Shown: positions 25,560 through 36,820 of the stretch, piece by piece
How positions within the stretch are numbered: the first letter of the stretch is position 1
How the letters are laid out: each line of letters begins with the position of its first letter
Translations under genes and position numbers: made by a program
Notes under the pieces: generated by a model
What the model saw: only the letters and a program-made list of their open reading frames with translations
Told to the model about the DNA's origin: nothing
The model's database searches: none
From: Mansonella perstans
Lineage: Eukaryota > Nematoda > Chromadorea > Rhabditida > Onchocercidae
Direction of reading: 5' to 3'
DNA: 64,000 nt
NCBI GenBank assembly: GCA_037074765.1
Contig: JBAMDO010000067.1
Coordinates: 205,684 to 269,683 of the forward strand

Positions 25560-25965
25560 GTGAATAAAACTGATGTTGGCGCAAGGGCAGAAAGACGAAG
25601 TTTGGATAACAATGTTAGCAGAGCATATCTTTTCATCAGATGCATTGATAGAATTACTTCTACTGCGCACCTGAAATATAAAGTAAATATCGACTGTGGA
25701 AAAATATGTTAATATTTGAGAGAAACAGATTCTTACATTTGGAAAAAAAAATCACCGAGAATTCACAGTTCTTTCATTCATTACAGCCTTTGTGGCTTTG
25801 GAACACCACTCCAAAGAATAGAGCTCCGTCAAAATGGCTGCGATTTTTTTAAGGAAGTCAACGTGCGGCATATTGATGAAATGGCTGCATTGCTGGCAAA
25901 AGCGAAACAGTTATATTGTATGTAATGTGTTCAGGCAAAATTAATTTAAAAAATTCCTTGAAAAA
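25560..25965 (-). pseudogene. Decayed paralogue of the 37.99-41.22 kb zinc-finger gene
   Basis: The minus strand from about 25920 to 25765 is clearly homologous to exon 6 of the zinc-finger gene (40902-41097). It reads FCQQCSHFINMPHVDFLKK and further SLEWCSKATKAVMNER, against [15 protein letters not shown] and [16 protein letters not shown] in the gene, with no internal stop until shortly after the match. The intron before the exon is also alignable, so this is a DNA-level copy, not a processed one. The splice acceptor TTTCAG of the gene is TTTCGC here. After the match a stop follows, and at 25671-25600 a segment again resembles exon 7 and its flank, sharing TATCCAAACTTCGTCTTTC. I infer a non-functional copy. 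Confidence 0.75.
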
Positions 25966-26304
25966 ACTGACATTTCTAATATTTTTTCAAGCTATCAACA
26001 TTTTTTTTCAATGGAATATGGCGAGATTTCACTATAAATATATCGTTCGGTGAGCAAATCAGTGAGAAAAAAATCTGTATATATGAAAAAAAAGATTATA
26101 CTAAGTCGTATGTTTTCATCAGTATGACTAAATCAGACCGATGCAAAAAATTAAATTTGTTCATTAACTTATTTAGTAATTTCGAAAGAATACTTACGAA
26201 TCACTAATAAAATGCTTAGCTTTACGCAGATTATGTCGAGAAATTATTTGTAAAAGAAGTACAAAACAGTGATATTATTATAAGTAATCAATGACAATGC
26301 GCAG

Positions 26305-26505
26305 TTATAATGAAGAAGAAATCGATCTGTTTAGCTGATTACTTATCAAAATTAAAGATTTTAGAAAAAAAAAATTCTGGATTATTGCAAGCAACAAGAA
26401 ATGAAGAAGGCCAGCTTCACCATCGCAAACTGCCAATTGTCCAGATGCTTCACTTTTAGTAAACTGAAGTCTCTGACTTATTTGAAGTTGTTTCAACTTC
26501 TTCCA
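26305..26505 (-). pseudogene. Possible further relic of the zinc-finger paralogue
   Basis: The minus strand around 26460-26420 (GTTTACTAAAAGTGAAGC then CAATTGGCAGTTTGC) weakly parallels exon 4 of the zinc-finger gene (GTTTACCAACTCAATATGC then CAGCTGGTTGTGCC). It lies at the expected upstream side of the relic at 25.6-25.95 kb. Similarity is low and could be chance. Confidence 0.22.
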
Positions 26506-26548
26506 TAAGCATAACTGTAGAATGTTGTTTTCTTGTAATGCCTCTAAA

Positions 26549-27712
26549 TGGTCAAACTATAAATCATTAATCAGTAAAGATCTTCATTTTTTTAACAAAA
26601 TCCGAATAAAGCTGTATTTGCAGTTGAATGTATATATGCTAGCCTTTTTTGTTTATTTATTGCATTTTCTTAATAAAGTAATATACTAAGTAAAATAAAT
26701 ATTGGACTCATTTCATTCTAATGTTCATGTTTCGTTGTAACACAGTTCCACTGACTTGTTTGTTCTGTATTTCGCAGCTTTTGCAAGAATTTATTTATTG
26801 GGTTGATCGATGACTTCATTCTAATACCATCTTTACTGATTGCAGTAAAAAAAGCCAGAATTAGTGTTGGCAAGAGTAACATCAGCTGTACGAGCATTCT
26901 TCCCGGATTTTTTTGTTATTTAGTAAAAAATAAAACAATTTATGAAATATGAGCTGATTTCTTCAGTAAATGTTACTACGTGCAGTTTAAATTTCTTAAT
27001 TATGGTAAAAAACAAAATATATTATTAATTAACAAAAAAATACTTCTAATGTTCGAATGGTCACAATGGTAATGGTCCTCGATGTCACTTAAATTTGAAA
27101 TTTCAGTTATTTTACATTGGTGCCTCTCAGCATAAGCTTGCGCAAAAATCAAATATCAGCAATTTTTTTCAACTACCAAGTACTGTAAGATAATATATTA
27201 TTAATAAGAATGATGATATAATAATAGCAACGAAATTATTTTATGATAAGAATAAATCTGCCGTGATGTTGTGCAGCTTTGAAAACTAATTAACAATTGG
27301 ATAAGTTGAACAGGTAAATAAGGAGAAAGATATTTTTCTTTTAGCTTATTTTTCTAATCATTCATTCACTCAGAATTTATTTTCATAATCCAGAAGAAAT
27401 GATAAACTAAAACAATTACTCGGTTTTGTGATGCCAAAATTCAATAACTTTCCTTGAGTTAACAGTTATCGTCTATTGATTGTTCGGTTTTTTGATCAGT
27501 GCTAAAAGACATTTCGATCATTCGTACGCGAGACCGATCTATGACGCATTTCATAGCTTCAAATCAATCCAGTTTAATATGGTTCCATATTAAGAAAATG
27601 CAGTAAATGAACAATTAAGGCGTGCATAGCCATTCAACTGCAAGTACAGCTTTATTCTGATTTAGTAAAAAATGAAAAATTTTACGAATTGGTGATTTGT
27701 AGTTGAATTTGA
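26549..27712. mobile_element. About 1.16 kb repeat with about 80-bp inverted termini (copy R1)
   Basis: The left end 26549-26630 is matched by an imperfect reverse complement at 27631-27712; both contain CATTCAACTGCAA (read toward the outside) and ACAGCTTTATTC. The interior has no coding capacity. The interior and left end recur in diverged form at 28060-29040 and partly at 29665-29800. Inverted termini, no ORF and several copies fit a non-autonomous DNA transposon. No clear target-site duplication was recognised. Confidence 0.6.
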
Positions 27713-28049
27713 GTTTTATGACGACGCTCACTGATGATTCATAGTTGAATTTGGATTCAGTTGCTAATTATTTGAAGTATAATTAGCAAATATATAATTT
27801 GCAAAAAAAATTTGTTAAATGTTTCGCATTAAATTTAATGAAAAAATCGGACATCAGCATATTTATTTTACATTGTATAACTTGTATTCGGTTATATTTG
27901 TAAATATCATGTTATGCATTAACAAGTAGTGGAAGATGACATCTTTGATTTTATTTTATCTGTTAGACAGTTAGTTCACATTCAACCGTTCAATCCCCCG
28001 TCATTACGTCAGGACAAATGTCGTCATCAGCATCGTTGTAAAATTCAAA

Positions 28050-29040
28050 TTCAATTATAAATCATCATTCCGTAAAATTTTTCATTTTTTTTTTACAAAA
28101 TTAAAATAAAGCTGTCTTGCAGAGTTATTTACGCCTTTAATTGTTCATTTATTGTACCTTCTTAATAAAGTAATGTACTGAGTAAAGCAAGTATTGGACT
28201 CATTTCATTCCAAAGTTTTATGTTTTGTTGCAACACGGCTCCACTAATTTATTTACTCAAAATTTCACAGCTTTTTTGCAAGAATTCATTTATTCTGTTG
28301 TTGGATAACTTCATTCTAGTAGCATCTTTATTGATTGCAGTAAAAAAATGGTGACATCAAAATTATTAGCGTCAGGAATGGCTGTACTCTTCCCGAATTA
28401 TTTACGAAATATGAATTGATTTCATCAGCAAATGTTACAGTATGCAGTTTAGATTCACCAGACGTGGTAAAAAACAAAATCAATTATCAATTGACAAATT
28501 CATATTTCTAATGGCAACAATGGCCACAATGGTATAGTCCGTCGATGTCATTTCAATTTTAAACTTTCAGTTATTTTACATTGGTGCCTTTCAGTATAAG
28601 TTTGCATAAGAATCAAATATCAGCAGTTTTTTCTACTGTTAAGCCTGTAGGATGTCTATAATAATAATAGTAATTTACATAGTAATAAAAATGAGGAAAT
28701 AATAATAACAAAAAAATAATTTTATGATGCGAATGAATATGCCGTGATGTTTAGCAACCTTGAAAAGTAATTAATAATTGGATAAGATTGAAAAGGGAAG
28801 CAAGAAGATAGATTTACTTTTTTTTTAGCTTAACTTTTTAAATCATTCACTCATTCAAAATTTATTTTCTTAATCTACAAGAAATCTACAAACTAAAACA
28901 ATCATCCATTATGTAATGCCAAAATTCACTACTTTTCCTGATTTAGTTTTTATTATCTAATGATTGTTCGTTTTTCTAATCAGTGCTAACTGACATTTCG
29001 ATCATTTTGTACGTGAGACCGATCTATGATGCATTTCATT
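28050..29040. mobile_element. Diverged direct copy R2 of the R1 repeat, lacking the right terminus
   Basis: The match runs collinearly with R1, for example AAGTAATGTACTGAGTAAAG against AAGTAATATACTAAGTAAAA, then TATTGGACTCATTTCATTC, then GAGACCGATCTATGATGCAT. It stops at about 29040, where R1 continues to its right inverted terminus. Divergence looks substantial, with many substitutions and small indels, so the family is old. Confidence 0.65.
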
Positions 29041-29414
29041 TGAATCTTGCAAAATTTTCAATATCATTTTGGAAGCTGTTGACCTTCCGCCATTAACGAC
29101 GTACTTAATAATTCACACTTTGAAACTTTTTCACAGAGCACACTTTCAATTTTTCCTTTGAAATTCAAATTTTAATCGATTGTCCGTTTTTGGGATCAAA
29201 TCTTTTGAGGTTCGAAAATATTAAATTTTCAAAATTTCATAAATTAATTTTATTTCCATTTTTGAGAATAAATTCTGTTTCATTCCACTTTTCTTTTTTG
29301 TCTCAGATTTTTCCGGCAAAATTACACTTAGAAATAATTGTCAAACAAATTTATTCCTTTTTTCCGCATTTCTTGATAAAATTATCTTTCAAACAATAAT
29401 AATGAAAATATGAA

Positions 29415-29570
29415 CGAAATCTTATTGTAATACTATCAAAATTCATCCAACACTTAGCGCATCAATCTAAATATCACAAATAAAATGCAATTTTGTTAAA
29501 TAATTCTTTCCTGTCGAATGAATTTTGATAGTAACACAGAAAGATGAGATAGTATTACAATAAGACAAAT
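29415..29570. mobile_element. Small inverted-repeat element (about 150 bp)
   Basis: TCTTATTGTAATACTATC near 29423 and its exact reverse complement near 29550-29567 bound the segment. A second inner pair (AAAATTCATC and GAATGAATTTT) adds to the palindrome. The size and structure are like a MITE. No target-site duplication was identified. Confidence 0.45.
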
Positions 29571-29664
29571 CATTAATCACCGATAAAAATTAATAGTTCA
29601 CATCAAGAAAATTGCGTTTTATATACTCCGTTAGCGGAATCAGTGAATGTAATTTGTATGGCAT

Positions 29665-29810
29665 TTCAATCATCAATCCATAAAACTTTCATTTTTTGTA
29701 AAATCCAAATAAAGCCATATGGCTATGTATAAGCTTTTTTGGATCATTTATTGCATTTTTTTAAAATAAAGTAATATACTAAGTAATATGAAATGATTTC
29801 GTCAATAAAT
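29665..29810. repeat. Partial copy R3 of the R1/R2 repeat
   Basis: A left-end segment (ATCCATAAAACTTTCATTTT to AAGTAATATACTAAGTAATA) resembles the start of R1 and R2 and then ends. The adjacent 29611-29660 stretch (GCGTTTTATATACTCC...) also recurs near 31480-31520. Confidence 0.55.
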
Positions 29811-29986
29811 GTTAATATTCCTTCTTTATTACTTCGATATTTGAAAAGCTAGATGGATACTTTTTGGCATTAAAAATTCCAAAATGCGCAGTTTAATATG
29901 GTTCCTTTTTTCCCTAAAATTGAACCGTAAGTTTTACGTTTTAAACTTAATTATGTGTTGTTAAATACATTTTTTCCAATGTCTGA

Positions 29987-30194
29987 TTAATTTTTTGCCG
30001 TGTAATTTTCGACCTTATGGACAACTGCATTTTCGAGCGATGAAATGAGCACTTTTATAAATGTGTCAAGCAATGATTTTATGCTTTTTGTTCTTAAAGA
30101 TAATGCCGAAACTGTGTGCAGTTGAAGTACCACATCTATGGGATATAATTCGCACCAATCATCAACGCGTATTTCTCTGCTCAGTTTCTAATGG
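29987..30194 (-). CDS. Orphan coding-like segment, unrecognised
   Basis: A 69-codon open segment without a start codon, ending in TAA. It begins in a region with AG acceptors (TGAGCAG) and has normal amino-acid composition, including EIRVDDWCELYPIDVVLQL and a Lys-containing C-terminus. It could be a terminal exon of an unidentified minus-strand gene or a relic. I recognise no family and could not connect it with confidence to the segment at 30996-31220. Confidence 0.25.
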
Positions 30195-30995
30195 TCAAAT
30201 TGACAGCATGTTTATTTGATAATTTTCAGTGTCAAAAACGACGTATTATTATCATTTTTATCCTCTTGTCTAAACATAACCATACGTACACGTTTGTTGA
30301 TATTGTGGTAGTCCAGAGTGATTATACATGATTCAAGACCAATATAATTAAACATAACTCAATCCTGATATAAGTAAACATGATTTAAAATAATATACAT
30401 TGATGTTAACATCCATTGGAACCAAGACTTTTTGACTCACAAAGATGATGGAGAAAGTTGTCCCGACTCACATGACAGATGAACTTGAAGGATGAGGAGA
30501 CGATGTAAACTGTCTGATAGCCAAAATGAAATCAGCCCTCTTCCCCTCCTCCGTCGATTGCTATTTCTCCTGTTCCTCTTTCTTCTAAAGCACAGCATAA
30601 TATTTACAAACACAACTCAATATAATTAACTTCTCACAAATTAGACAATGTAAATATAATATTTTGGTGCTCGATTTGTTCATTAAATATAATGTGAAAC
30701 ATTTAACAGAGTAAATGACACTAGAATAGTAAAGGGAAATATTTTTATTAACATTCTTGAAAACATGTGGCAATGCGATGTAAATTCTAGGAAATAAACA
30801 ATGATTGTAATCGACGCTGCTGAATTATGCCAAGGCTCATCTATGCAACATTATGTAATACAGCAACCTTGTTATGATCTGACTTGGCCATCATTACCGT
30901 TTGAATTTATCAAAAGTGATAATAGATTAGAATAATGATAATAGGTTGTTTAAAAAAAAAATAGGTGAAGTACTTTTTTCAAATTTTTTTATCAT

Positions 30996-31220
30996 TTAAA
31001 AAATTTTTTCATAATATTTTTTTATGAATTCTATCATTTCACGAATTTTCCCTGGTAGAGGTGATTGAGATTGTAGCGGTTGTTTACCTCTTATAGGTCT
31101 TAAATAAATGCTGCCAGCATAATCTAAAAATTCTTTAATTTGGTTAGTATAATGAATGATGATAATGAGGAATAATGGCAAATTTCGCCGCGTTTGAACT
31201 AATAGCGGTTTCGATATATT
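30996..31220 (-). CDS. Orphan coding-like terminal exon, unrecognised
   Basis: Behind a strong minus-strand acceptor (CAATTCATTTCAG, ending at 31221) runs a 74-residue open segment to a TAA. It has a hydrophobic stretch (LPLFLIIIIHYT), then a polar, Pro- and Lys-rich tail (YLRPIRGKQPLQSQSPLPGK, then REMIEFIKKYYEKIF). The composition looks like protein, more so than neighbouring frames. No family recognised and no upstream exon established. Confidence 0.3.
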   Translation of the reverse strand, partial: NISKPLLVQTRRNLPLFLIIIIHYTNQIKEFLDYAGSIYLRPIRGKQPLQSQSPLPGKIREMIEFIKKYYEKIF

Positions 31221-31860
31221 CTGAAATGAATTGTACCGTGGTCCCCTTCGAAAGTTAGCATTTATGAATCCATTTTCAAATTTATGCCACTTAAGATTTC
31301 CACTTTAATGAAAGAATCATTAGAGTTGGAAAGATAAAGTTGCTTCAGAAAGTGCTCCTAATATTACTGCTATTCCTAGTACCCATTGCTACTATAACAT
31401 CGCTGAAATCACCAAACACTCCAAGTATTTTTCAAAAGAAAGAAATGAGGTATTAATGGTTCTATCAAAACTAATCGCGCTTTATATACTTCGATAAGGA
31501 AGCAGTGAATATAATTTTTCTCGTATTGTAGATGCGTTAAACAACTCCGTTTTTCGGCAACCTATTTTTTTCGATTTTGTTTATCGAATGATAAAAGAAT
31601 GAATTGAGACAAATAAATAGAAAAGAAGTGTTGCAAATGATGCGGTAAAATTGAATCTCAACTACCAGCCATTTTATCTGACAACAATTTATCGGCAATC
31701 TTTTATAACGAGATATGGAGCAAGAATTTTTTTTCAATATAATTTGCATTCCGAATCAACTGTGCATTGTTTTTTTTTTTGCAAGGAAATTTTCAATCAA
31801 ATTCTCTTTCTTAATTCGTCTATTTAAATAAAAACTAAAACAAACTTCAAAATTACGTAA
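31221..31860. other. Non-coding stretch before the mitochondrial insertion
   Basis: No supported gene. About 31480-31520 repeats a motif seen at 29611-29660 (CGCTTTATATACTTCG against GCGTTTTATATACTCC, followed by AGCAGTGAATATAATTT against ATCAGTGAATGTAATTT). Confidence 0.4.
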
Positions 31861-31865
31861 TTAAA

Positions 31866-31990
31866 ACATGCAATTAGACATAATAAATTATACTTAGGTC
31901 CTGGCATAATCAAGCCAACTTACCAGATGACTTTCTAAATAAAAACTAAAAACGATACAAAAGGAAGCAAAAAAAGTTGAAAAACTATAA
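31866..31990 (-). pseudogene. nad3: Second partial nad3-like mitochondrial fragment
   Basis: This 125-base stretch is a diverged direct copy of 32455-32600, the 3' end of the nad3-like insert. Both contain CATAATAAATT, then TCCTGGCA, then AATCAAGCCAACT, then AAATAAAAACTAAAAAC. It therefore derives either from a separate mitochondrial insertion or from a local duplication of the larger one. Confidence 0.55.
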
Positions 31991-32455
31991 ACTATAAAAA
32001 TCCAAAATGGTATCTTTCCATTTTCTTTATTTTTTATTTCTGTTCCATTTCTATTTGTAGATTGTGCTATAAAAGTACCTCTGACTGTCTTACATCACAT
32101 TTCAAATGATTTTGTCACTCAGATCATTTAATTTCTAAGGCATGTCAGTTGTTATCCTGTGTTATTATAAATCATTAGATATTCAGGTTGGTGATAATGC
32201 GCTTAAAGCTCAACGGGAGAAAATAGCGAAGTGTTTTTCGTCCAATGTTTGCTACGAAGCAATGTTATTTTCGGTTAAATGTCTCTCCGTAAGTGAATGC
32301 GCTGAATAAACTCAAATTATAGATATTTCAGTTCCAGCAATAATTTTTATTGATCCAAAAATTTTATTTTGAAATTTAAACTAAATCAGCAATTAAAGAC
32401 GCAAATCTAAAAAAGGTTTCCAAAACCAATAAAAATTAATTCAAGAACCAGAATC

Positions 32456-32840
32456 TTAAGATATGCAATCAAACATAATAAATTGTATTAAGATCCTGGC
32501 AGAATCAAGCCAACTGACTAGATAGCCATTGTAAATAAAAACTAAAAACAATACAAAAAAAAAGCAAACAAAGCCAAAAAGTATGAAAATCCCGTTAATC
32601 AAAACGATAAAAATAACAATCTCCAACGTAAAAGGGCCGAAATAATAGAAAAAATCTACATTAAAACCCAAGCAGAAACCTTTAGTAGTAATAAGCCCGC
32701 ATTCATAGCTATCAGCTTATTAACAGAAAGATCCTTAGGAGAAACATCTGAAGAAATAAAATATATAAAGAAGGTGTCATACAAAAAAAAATAATTATAG
32801 AATTTAGAAAAAGAAATAATCTATAAAATTAAAAGAGTCA
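32456..32840 (-). pseudogene. nad3: nad3-like fragment in the mitochondrial insertion
   Basis: The minus-strand frame near 32671-32456 reads GFNVDFFYYFGPFTLEIVIF and then hydrophobic residues to NGYLVSWLD, matching the size and hydrophobic pattern of the second half of nematode NADH dehydrogenase subunit 3. It lies directly after rrnL, its normal neighbour. The conserved DLE region reads as ING here and the 5' half is broken. Confidence 0.6.
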
Positions 32841-32859
32841 TAAATAAACATTAAATTCC

Positions 32860-33650
32860 ACAACCTTCCTTTCGTACTAACTCCAACAAAAAAAATGTCT
32901 CACAGCGAACCAAAGTAATATCAAGTCCAACTTTTCTCCAAGAACTATCTCAAATAATTCTCTCTTTCTTATTAAAAAATGCAATATCGATGTAGCGCAG
33001 CATATTCTCTCTGTAGTATTAAAATCTATAATTTTCAATAGAAGAAATAATTCGAAAATAGTCATTAAAAAATTGTTAAAAGCTTCATTCATACTTGAAA
33101 CTATAAAAAAAAAACAGTTGAACTGCACTACTTTTATGCCATTACGTTAAGGTTGCCATTTAAAAAAAAGAATCATGGAGCAGAAGACAGCTTTATAGAA
33201 AAACCTAAGTTTTCAATAAATATTTAACAACAAATCGAGTTCAAAAACAAAAATAAAAAATAATCACACAGTGAAAAAAATTTACTTAAGTAAGAATTAT
33301 AAAGAAATTGAAAAATCAATCAAAAAAATTAAAAAAACCGATGTAAAACGCACAACATTAACAAAAATCCAAATCACAAAACAACTACCACAAAAAAATT
33401 AACTATTATAATGAAAAACAAAAAAACAGAAATAAAAAAACGTTTAATAAATGCAAAACCTAGGTATTTCTAATTTCGTAAAAGCAAGAAGTGCCTAGCT
33501 TTGACATTTTATTTCTATTATCATAACCATGACAAAATCTTTTGCAATATGCAATATCAAAAAATGAAAACTAAACAATTAAAATCTTTAAATATTTTAG
33601 ACAAAAACTAAATACCTTTTTAAAACTAAAAAATCCCTTTATTCTAACAA
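32860..33650 (-). pseudogene. rrnL: rrnL (mitochondrial 16S rRNA) fragment
   Basis: The minus strand at about 32910-32864 contains TGTGAGACA followed by GGAGTTAGTACGAAAGGAAG, the conserved 3' region of large-subunit rRNA around the sarcin/ricin-type loop and peptidyl-transferase end. It lies between cox2-like and nad3-like sequence, as in chromadorean mitochondrial genomes. The 5' limit is approximate; a trnH remnant may lie at its upstream end but was not folded. Confidence 0.7.
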
Positions 33651-33659
33651 AAAATTTAA

Positions 33660-34300
33660 TGATCAACACTGTCAGCACTCCAAAGACGCAACTTCTAAAA
33701 CAATGGGCGTAAAATTACAATTGGCTCCACAAATCCCAGTACATTGATCATGAAACAAACAAGAGTAAGAAATTTTAAAGAACTTTAGTCAAAAGTTCAT
33801 TCGAAGCATTTACCTTGATAAAACATTTAATAATAGCGAAGGAATGAATAACATCTGCAGCAGAACAACAAACCCCAATATTAGCCGAGGCAGGCAATAA
33901 ATAACGGTTGTCTACATCAAATAAACAAAGCTCTCCGACATTCAAATTATCTATTAACCTCTATCACCTTACTTATAATTCCAATACCATTGATAGCCAA
34001 TAATCTACATGGTTAACTCAGATACACGAACGTCGGCCCTGATATTGAATAAAAAAAAACCTGATCCGCTATTCGATTATCGTTATGTTTAAAATTAAAT
34101 TTAAAAGAATTTCCATAAAAACAACCACCAGTTACTATCAGAACTATAACAAAAAAAAACCAAAAAAATAATATGAAAGTAATAATTATGAACAAAAATA
34201 GCTAAAAACACATGGATTATTAGGCTAGGAAACACATAATTTTGTAAAAAAATTCAAAAACCTTTCATTTGAAAAAGAAAAATAGAAAAATAATACTTAA
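33660..34300 (-). pseudogene. cox2: cox2-like pseudogene in the mitochondrial insertion
   Basis: The minus strand shows the cytochrome c oxidase subunit II pattern: an N-terminal membrane helix near 34195-34130, LCLFDVDNRYLLPA near 33935, SAADVIHSFAI near 33865, and FHDQCTGICGANCNF near 33750. In the copper site CxExCxxxH the Glu is Gly and the final His is Cys, and frames shift between segments, so it cannot be functional. Confidence 0.85.
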
Positions 34301-34389
34301 AAGCCAAAAACATTATAAAAAACCACTGCCTTATCAAAACAGAAATTCTAAACTTAAACTACGATAATATTAAATTTTACACTAAGCCA

Positions 34390-34600
34390 TATTCAGTAAA
34401 AATATACACACTAAAGTCAAAAAAACATAATTTTGCAAAAAAGCAAAAAACAGCTCGACATGGATAACCATTAATACAGTAGGAAAAGATCTCAATAAAT
34501 TTAAAGTTAAAATATTAAATAATAAAAAATAATACTAATACGCAAATCTTAATCAACACAAACTTATCAACATATCAAAACTAAAAAGAGGATATGGTTT
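34390..34600 (-). pseudogene. atp6: atp6-like 3' fragment in the mitochondrial insertion
   Basis: The minus strand near 34500-34400 reads LLRSFPTVLMVIHVELFFAF followed by LQNYVFLTLVCIF, close to the conserved end of ATP synthase subunit 6 (E-x3-A-F-x-Q-x-Y-V-F). It precedes cox2-like sequence, as in nematode mitochondrial DNA. Confidence 0.6.
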
Positions 34601-34620
34601 TAAACATATTTTAATCCTAA

Positions 34621-36820
34621 ATTTTAAAAATATCAGGGCAAGTAATTAGTCTTTGAAAAATTTTGCTAAAGTTTTTATGCTTTCAACAACTTTTTTCCTA
34701 AAATTTTCTAATTTTGATTTTTGTATTCCTTTACATATGAAGTTCATTTTAAAAATGTATTCTAAATTTCTTAAGATAAAAATTTCTAAATTTTTACTAA
34801 ATTTCTTTTGATATCAGAAGTTCAGCAATGATGTTAAAAGATGATGAATGTATTCAAAGACTGCGACATCAATATAGTATTTTATCAAAAGTGTGCTACG
34901 TTTGATTTCCCAGCAGATTTTAAGTCCTACTGAACTTTTTAGTAAATTCAAAAAAAATTACTGCAGAACAAAATTTATAAAAATTATTTCAAATTTGGTC
35001 GGAAAAAATGAAACATTTCATATTACTTTTTATTACTTTTTATTACTTTATTCGGTTATGAATAAATTAAATAATTTCAAAAAAAATTTTTGCGGATGAA
35101 AATTTGTAGAAATTATTTCAAATTTAACAACAAAAAATAATGAAATATTTCTAAATCAGAACAAAGTATAGGTGCTGTGCTTTCAGTTTGATAATACAAA
35201 TTTGCACACTTAATTTTCACTTTTGCAAAATACTTTTCATATTTTTAATTACTTTTTGGTTTGACAAAATTTTTTGCCGAAAAAAACTATTGTTAAATTA
35301 ATGACACACTTCAATTATTCTATTTGCTGTTCCTCCATTGTTTGATGGTCTTCATCATTTATAAATGCGTCATTTTTTCTTGTCTGTAAGCTCCAGTTTT
35401 TTTTTTAATCAAAATCGGAAAAAAGTGAATGTAAAATTTTCTTAATTTCTTATGCTTCATTTCCTTTGTTCTTGTTAGAATGTTGCCTATGAATTTCCGT
35501 AGTCGTAATGATTTAAATTTCATTTCTTTGTTGATCGAAGTTTGGTTATTTATTTGGCGCCATTATTTCTTAGATAAGACAAATATATCACATGGAATAT
35601 TTTGGAAATGATATTAGGTATTTACTAATCATTCTAATGTTTACTTTATACCATATCTTTCAGGAATTGCTTCAAGGGGAAAGCTAAAACATTATGAGTT
35701 GATTTGTCTGCTAATTAACCAATTTAAGATCTGGCAATTTTTTCAGATTCTCAGCCAGATTACCAATTTTTTTTACATTTATTAAATTACTCTAATGCAT
35801 TTGCTAGTCTAGCTGTGCTAATAAAAGTTTTAGCCACTATAATCATATTTTTTTGCTGATTTAACATATTTTGATTTTATTTCATTCACAGTTTATTGAA
35901 TTAAAGTTGTAGTTACTTTTACGCTCACTTTTATTTTCACTTAATCTTTTGAATATTCCGTAATCTTGCGGTCAAGAAAAACTTAAAGCATACATAACTT
36001 ATTGTATTCCAAGTTACTTTTCATATTTTTTCCTCGACTGCTTGAATATCTTTAGATTTATTATACTATCAAATAAACGTGAAGCCAGAAGTATCGCCGA
36101 TCTTTCACGTCAAATACCTCATGTCGGGAAAAACAAAAGCAACGTTTTCCACAAATATTTTGATTAGAGCTATATTTATCGTGAAACATTTCTTGGGAAC
36201 AGAAATAGTTGTGACTAAATATGATTCAGTCTAATAATTTCAGTCTAAAAGATTTGAATTAGAGTTGGGTATTTGAAATGAAACAATTTCCTATGGTTTA
36301 TATACAAAATATTTCTAGTTATTAGGCAGTGGATTTGTTATGTGTTTTGTTCCAAATCAATGACTGTTTTCATGTGAGATGTGGCCATGTTATAAACATT
36401 TGAGACTTCCCTGTTTATTACCGTCTCCAAAGGCATTCATTCATTGTGACAGTTCAATCCTTTCTTTAAGCATCCACCAACATGCCTAATAACAAAGGGT
36501 TAAGTTTTTTAACAGTTATAACCGTAAAAGGGATAGAGTCAGTTACGGTGCTCAGTTTTTCATCATTCTAGTCGTCTGATTATTTTCCGGGTTTTCTTAA
36601 GCTAACAAGCAAATAATCTTGTTATACAATTGTTTCGGTTTTTTTGATGAGGCTTATATTTTTGATTTTGTCCAGAATCCTTCCCATTTTTTCTTTCGCT
36701 GATTGGGTAAGCGCCTTTGATCAAATTTGTTGCCATTGTACTTGACCTCAGGTCATCACAAGAAAGAAAATTTATCATGAAAGAGATTTACGAAATTGTT
36801 TATCGAATTGATGTAATAAT
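34621..36820. other. AT-rich intergenic region
   Basis: No supported gene, RNA or repeat. Several short open segments exist, for example at 36075-36160, where two overlapping frames both look protein-like, so neither is convincing. Confidence 0.5.

Larger units (their letters stand above)
32430..34620 (-). other. Nuclear copy of mitochondrial DNA (about 2.2 kb)
   Basis: The plus strand is strikingly A-rich, so the minus strand is T-rich like nematode mitochondrial coding strands. Reading the minus strand gives, in order, an atp6-like end, a cox2-like gene, the 3' part of rrnL, and a nad3-like gene: the usual chromadorean order. Stops, frameshifts and changed copper ligands show it is old and not a functional mitochondrial contig. 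Ends are estimated from where the base composition returns to normal. Confidence 0.85.

Noticed and set aside
25716..25925. Plus-strand frame of 69 codons with protein-like C-terminus
   Set aside because: It is antisense to the recognisable zinc-finger relic, whose homologous frame is on the minus strand.
36075..36235. Two overlapping plus-strand open frames that both look protein-like
   Set aside because: Both cannot be right, neither has splice context, and no family was recognised.
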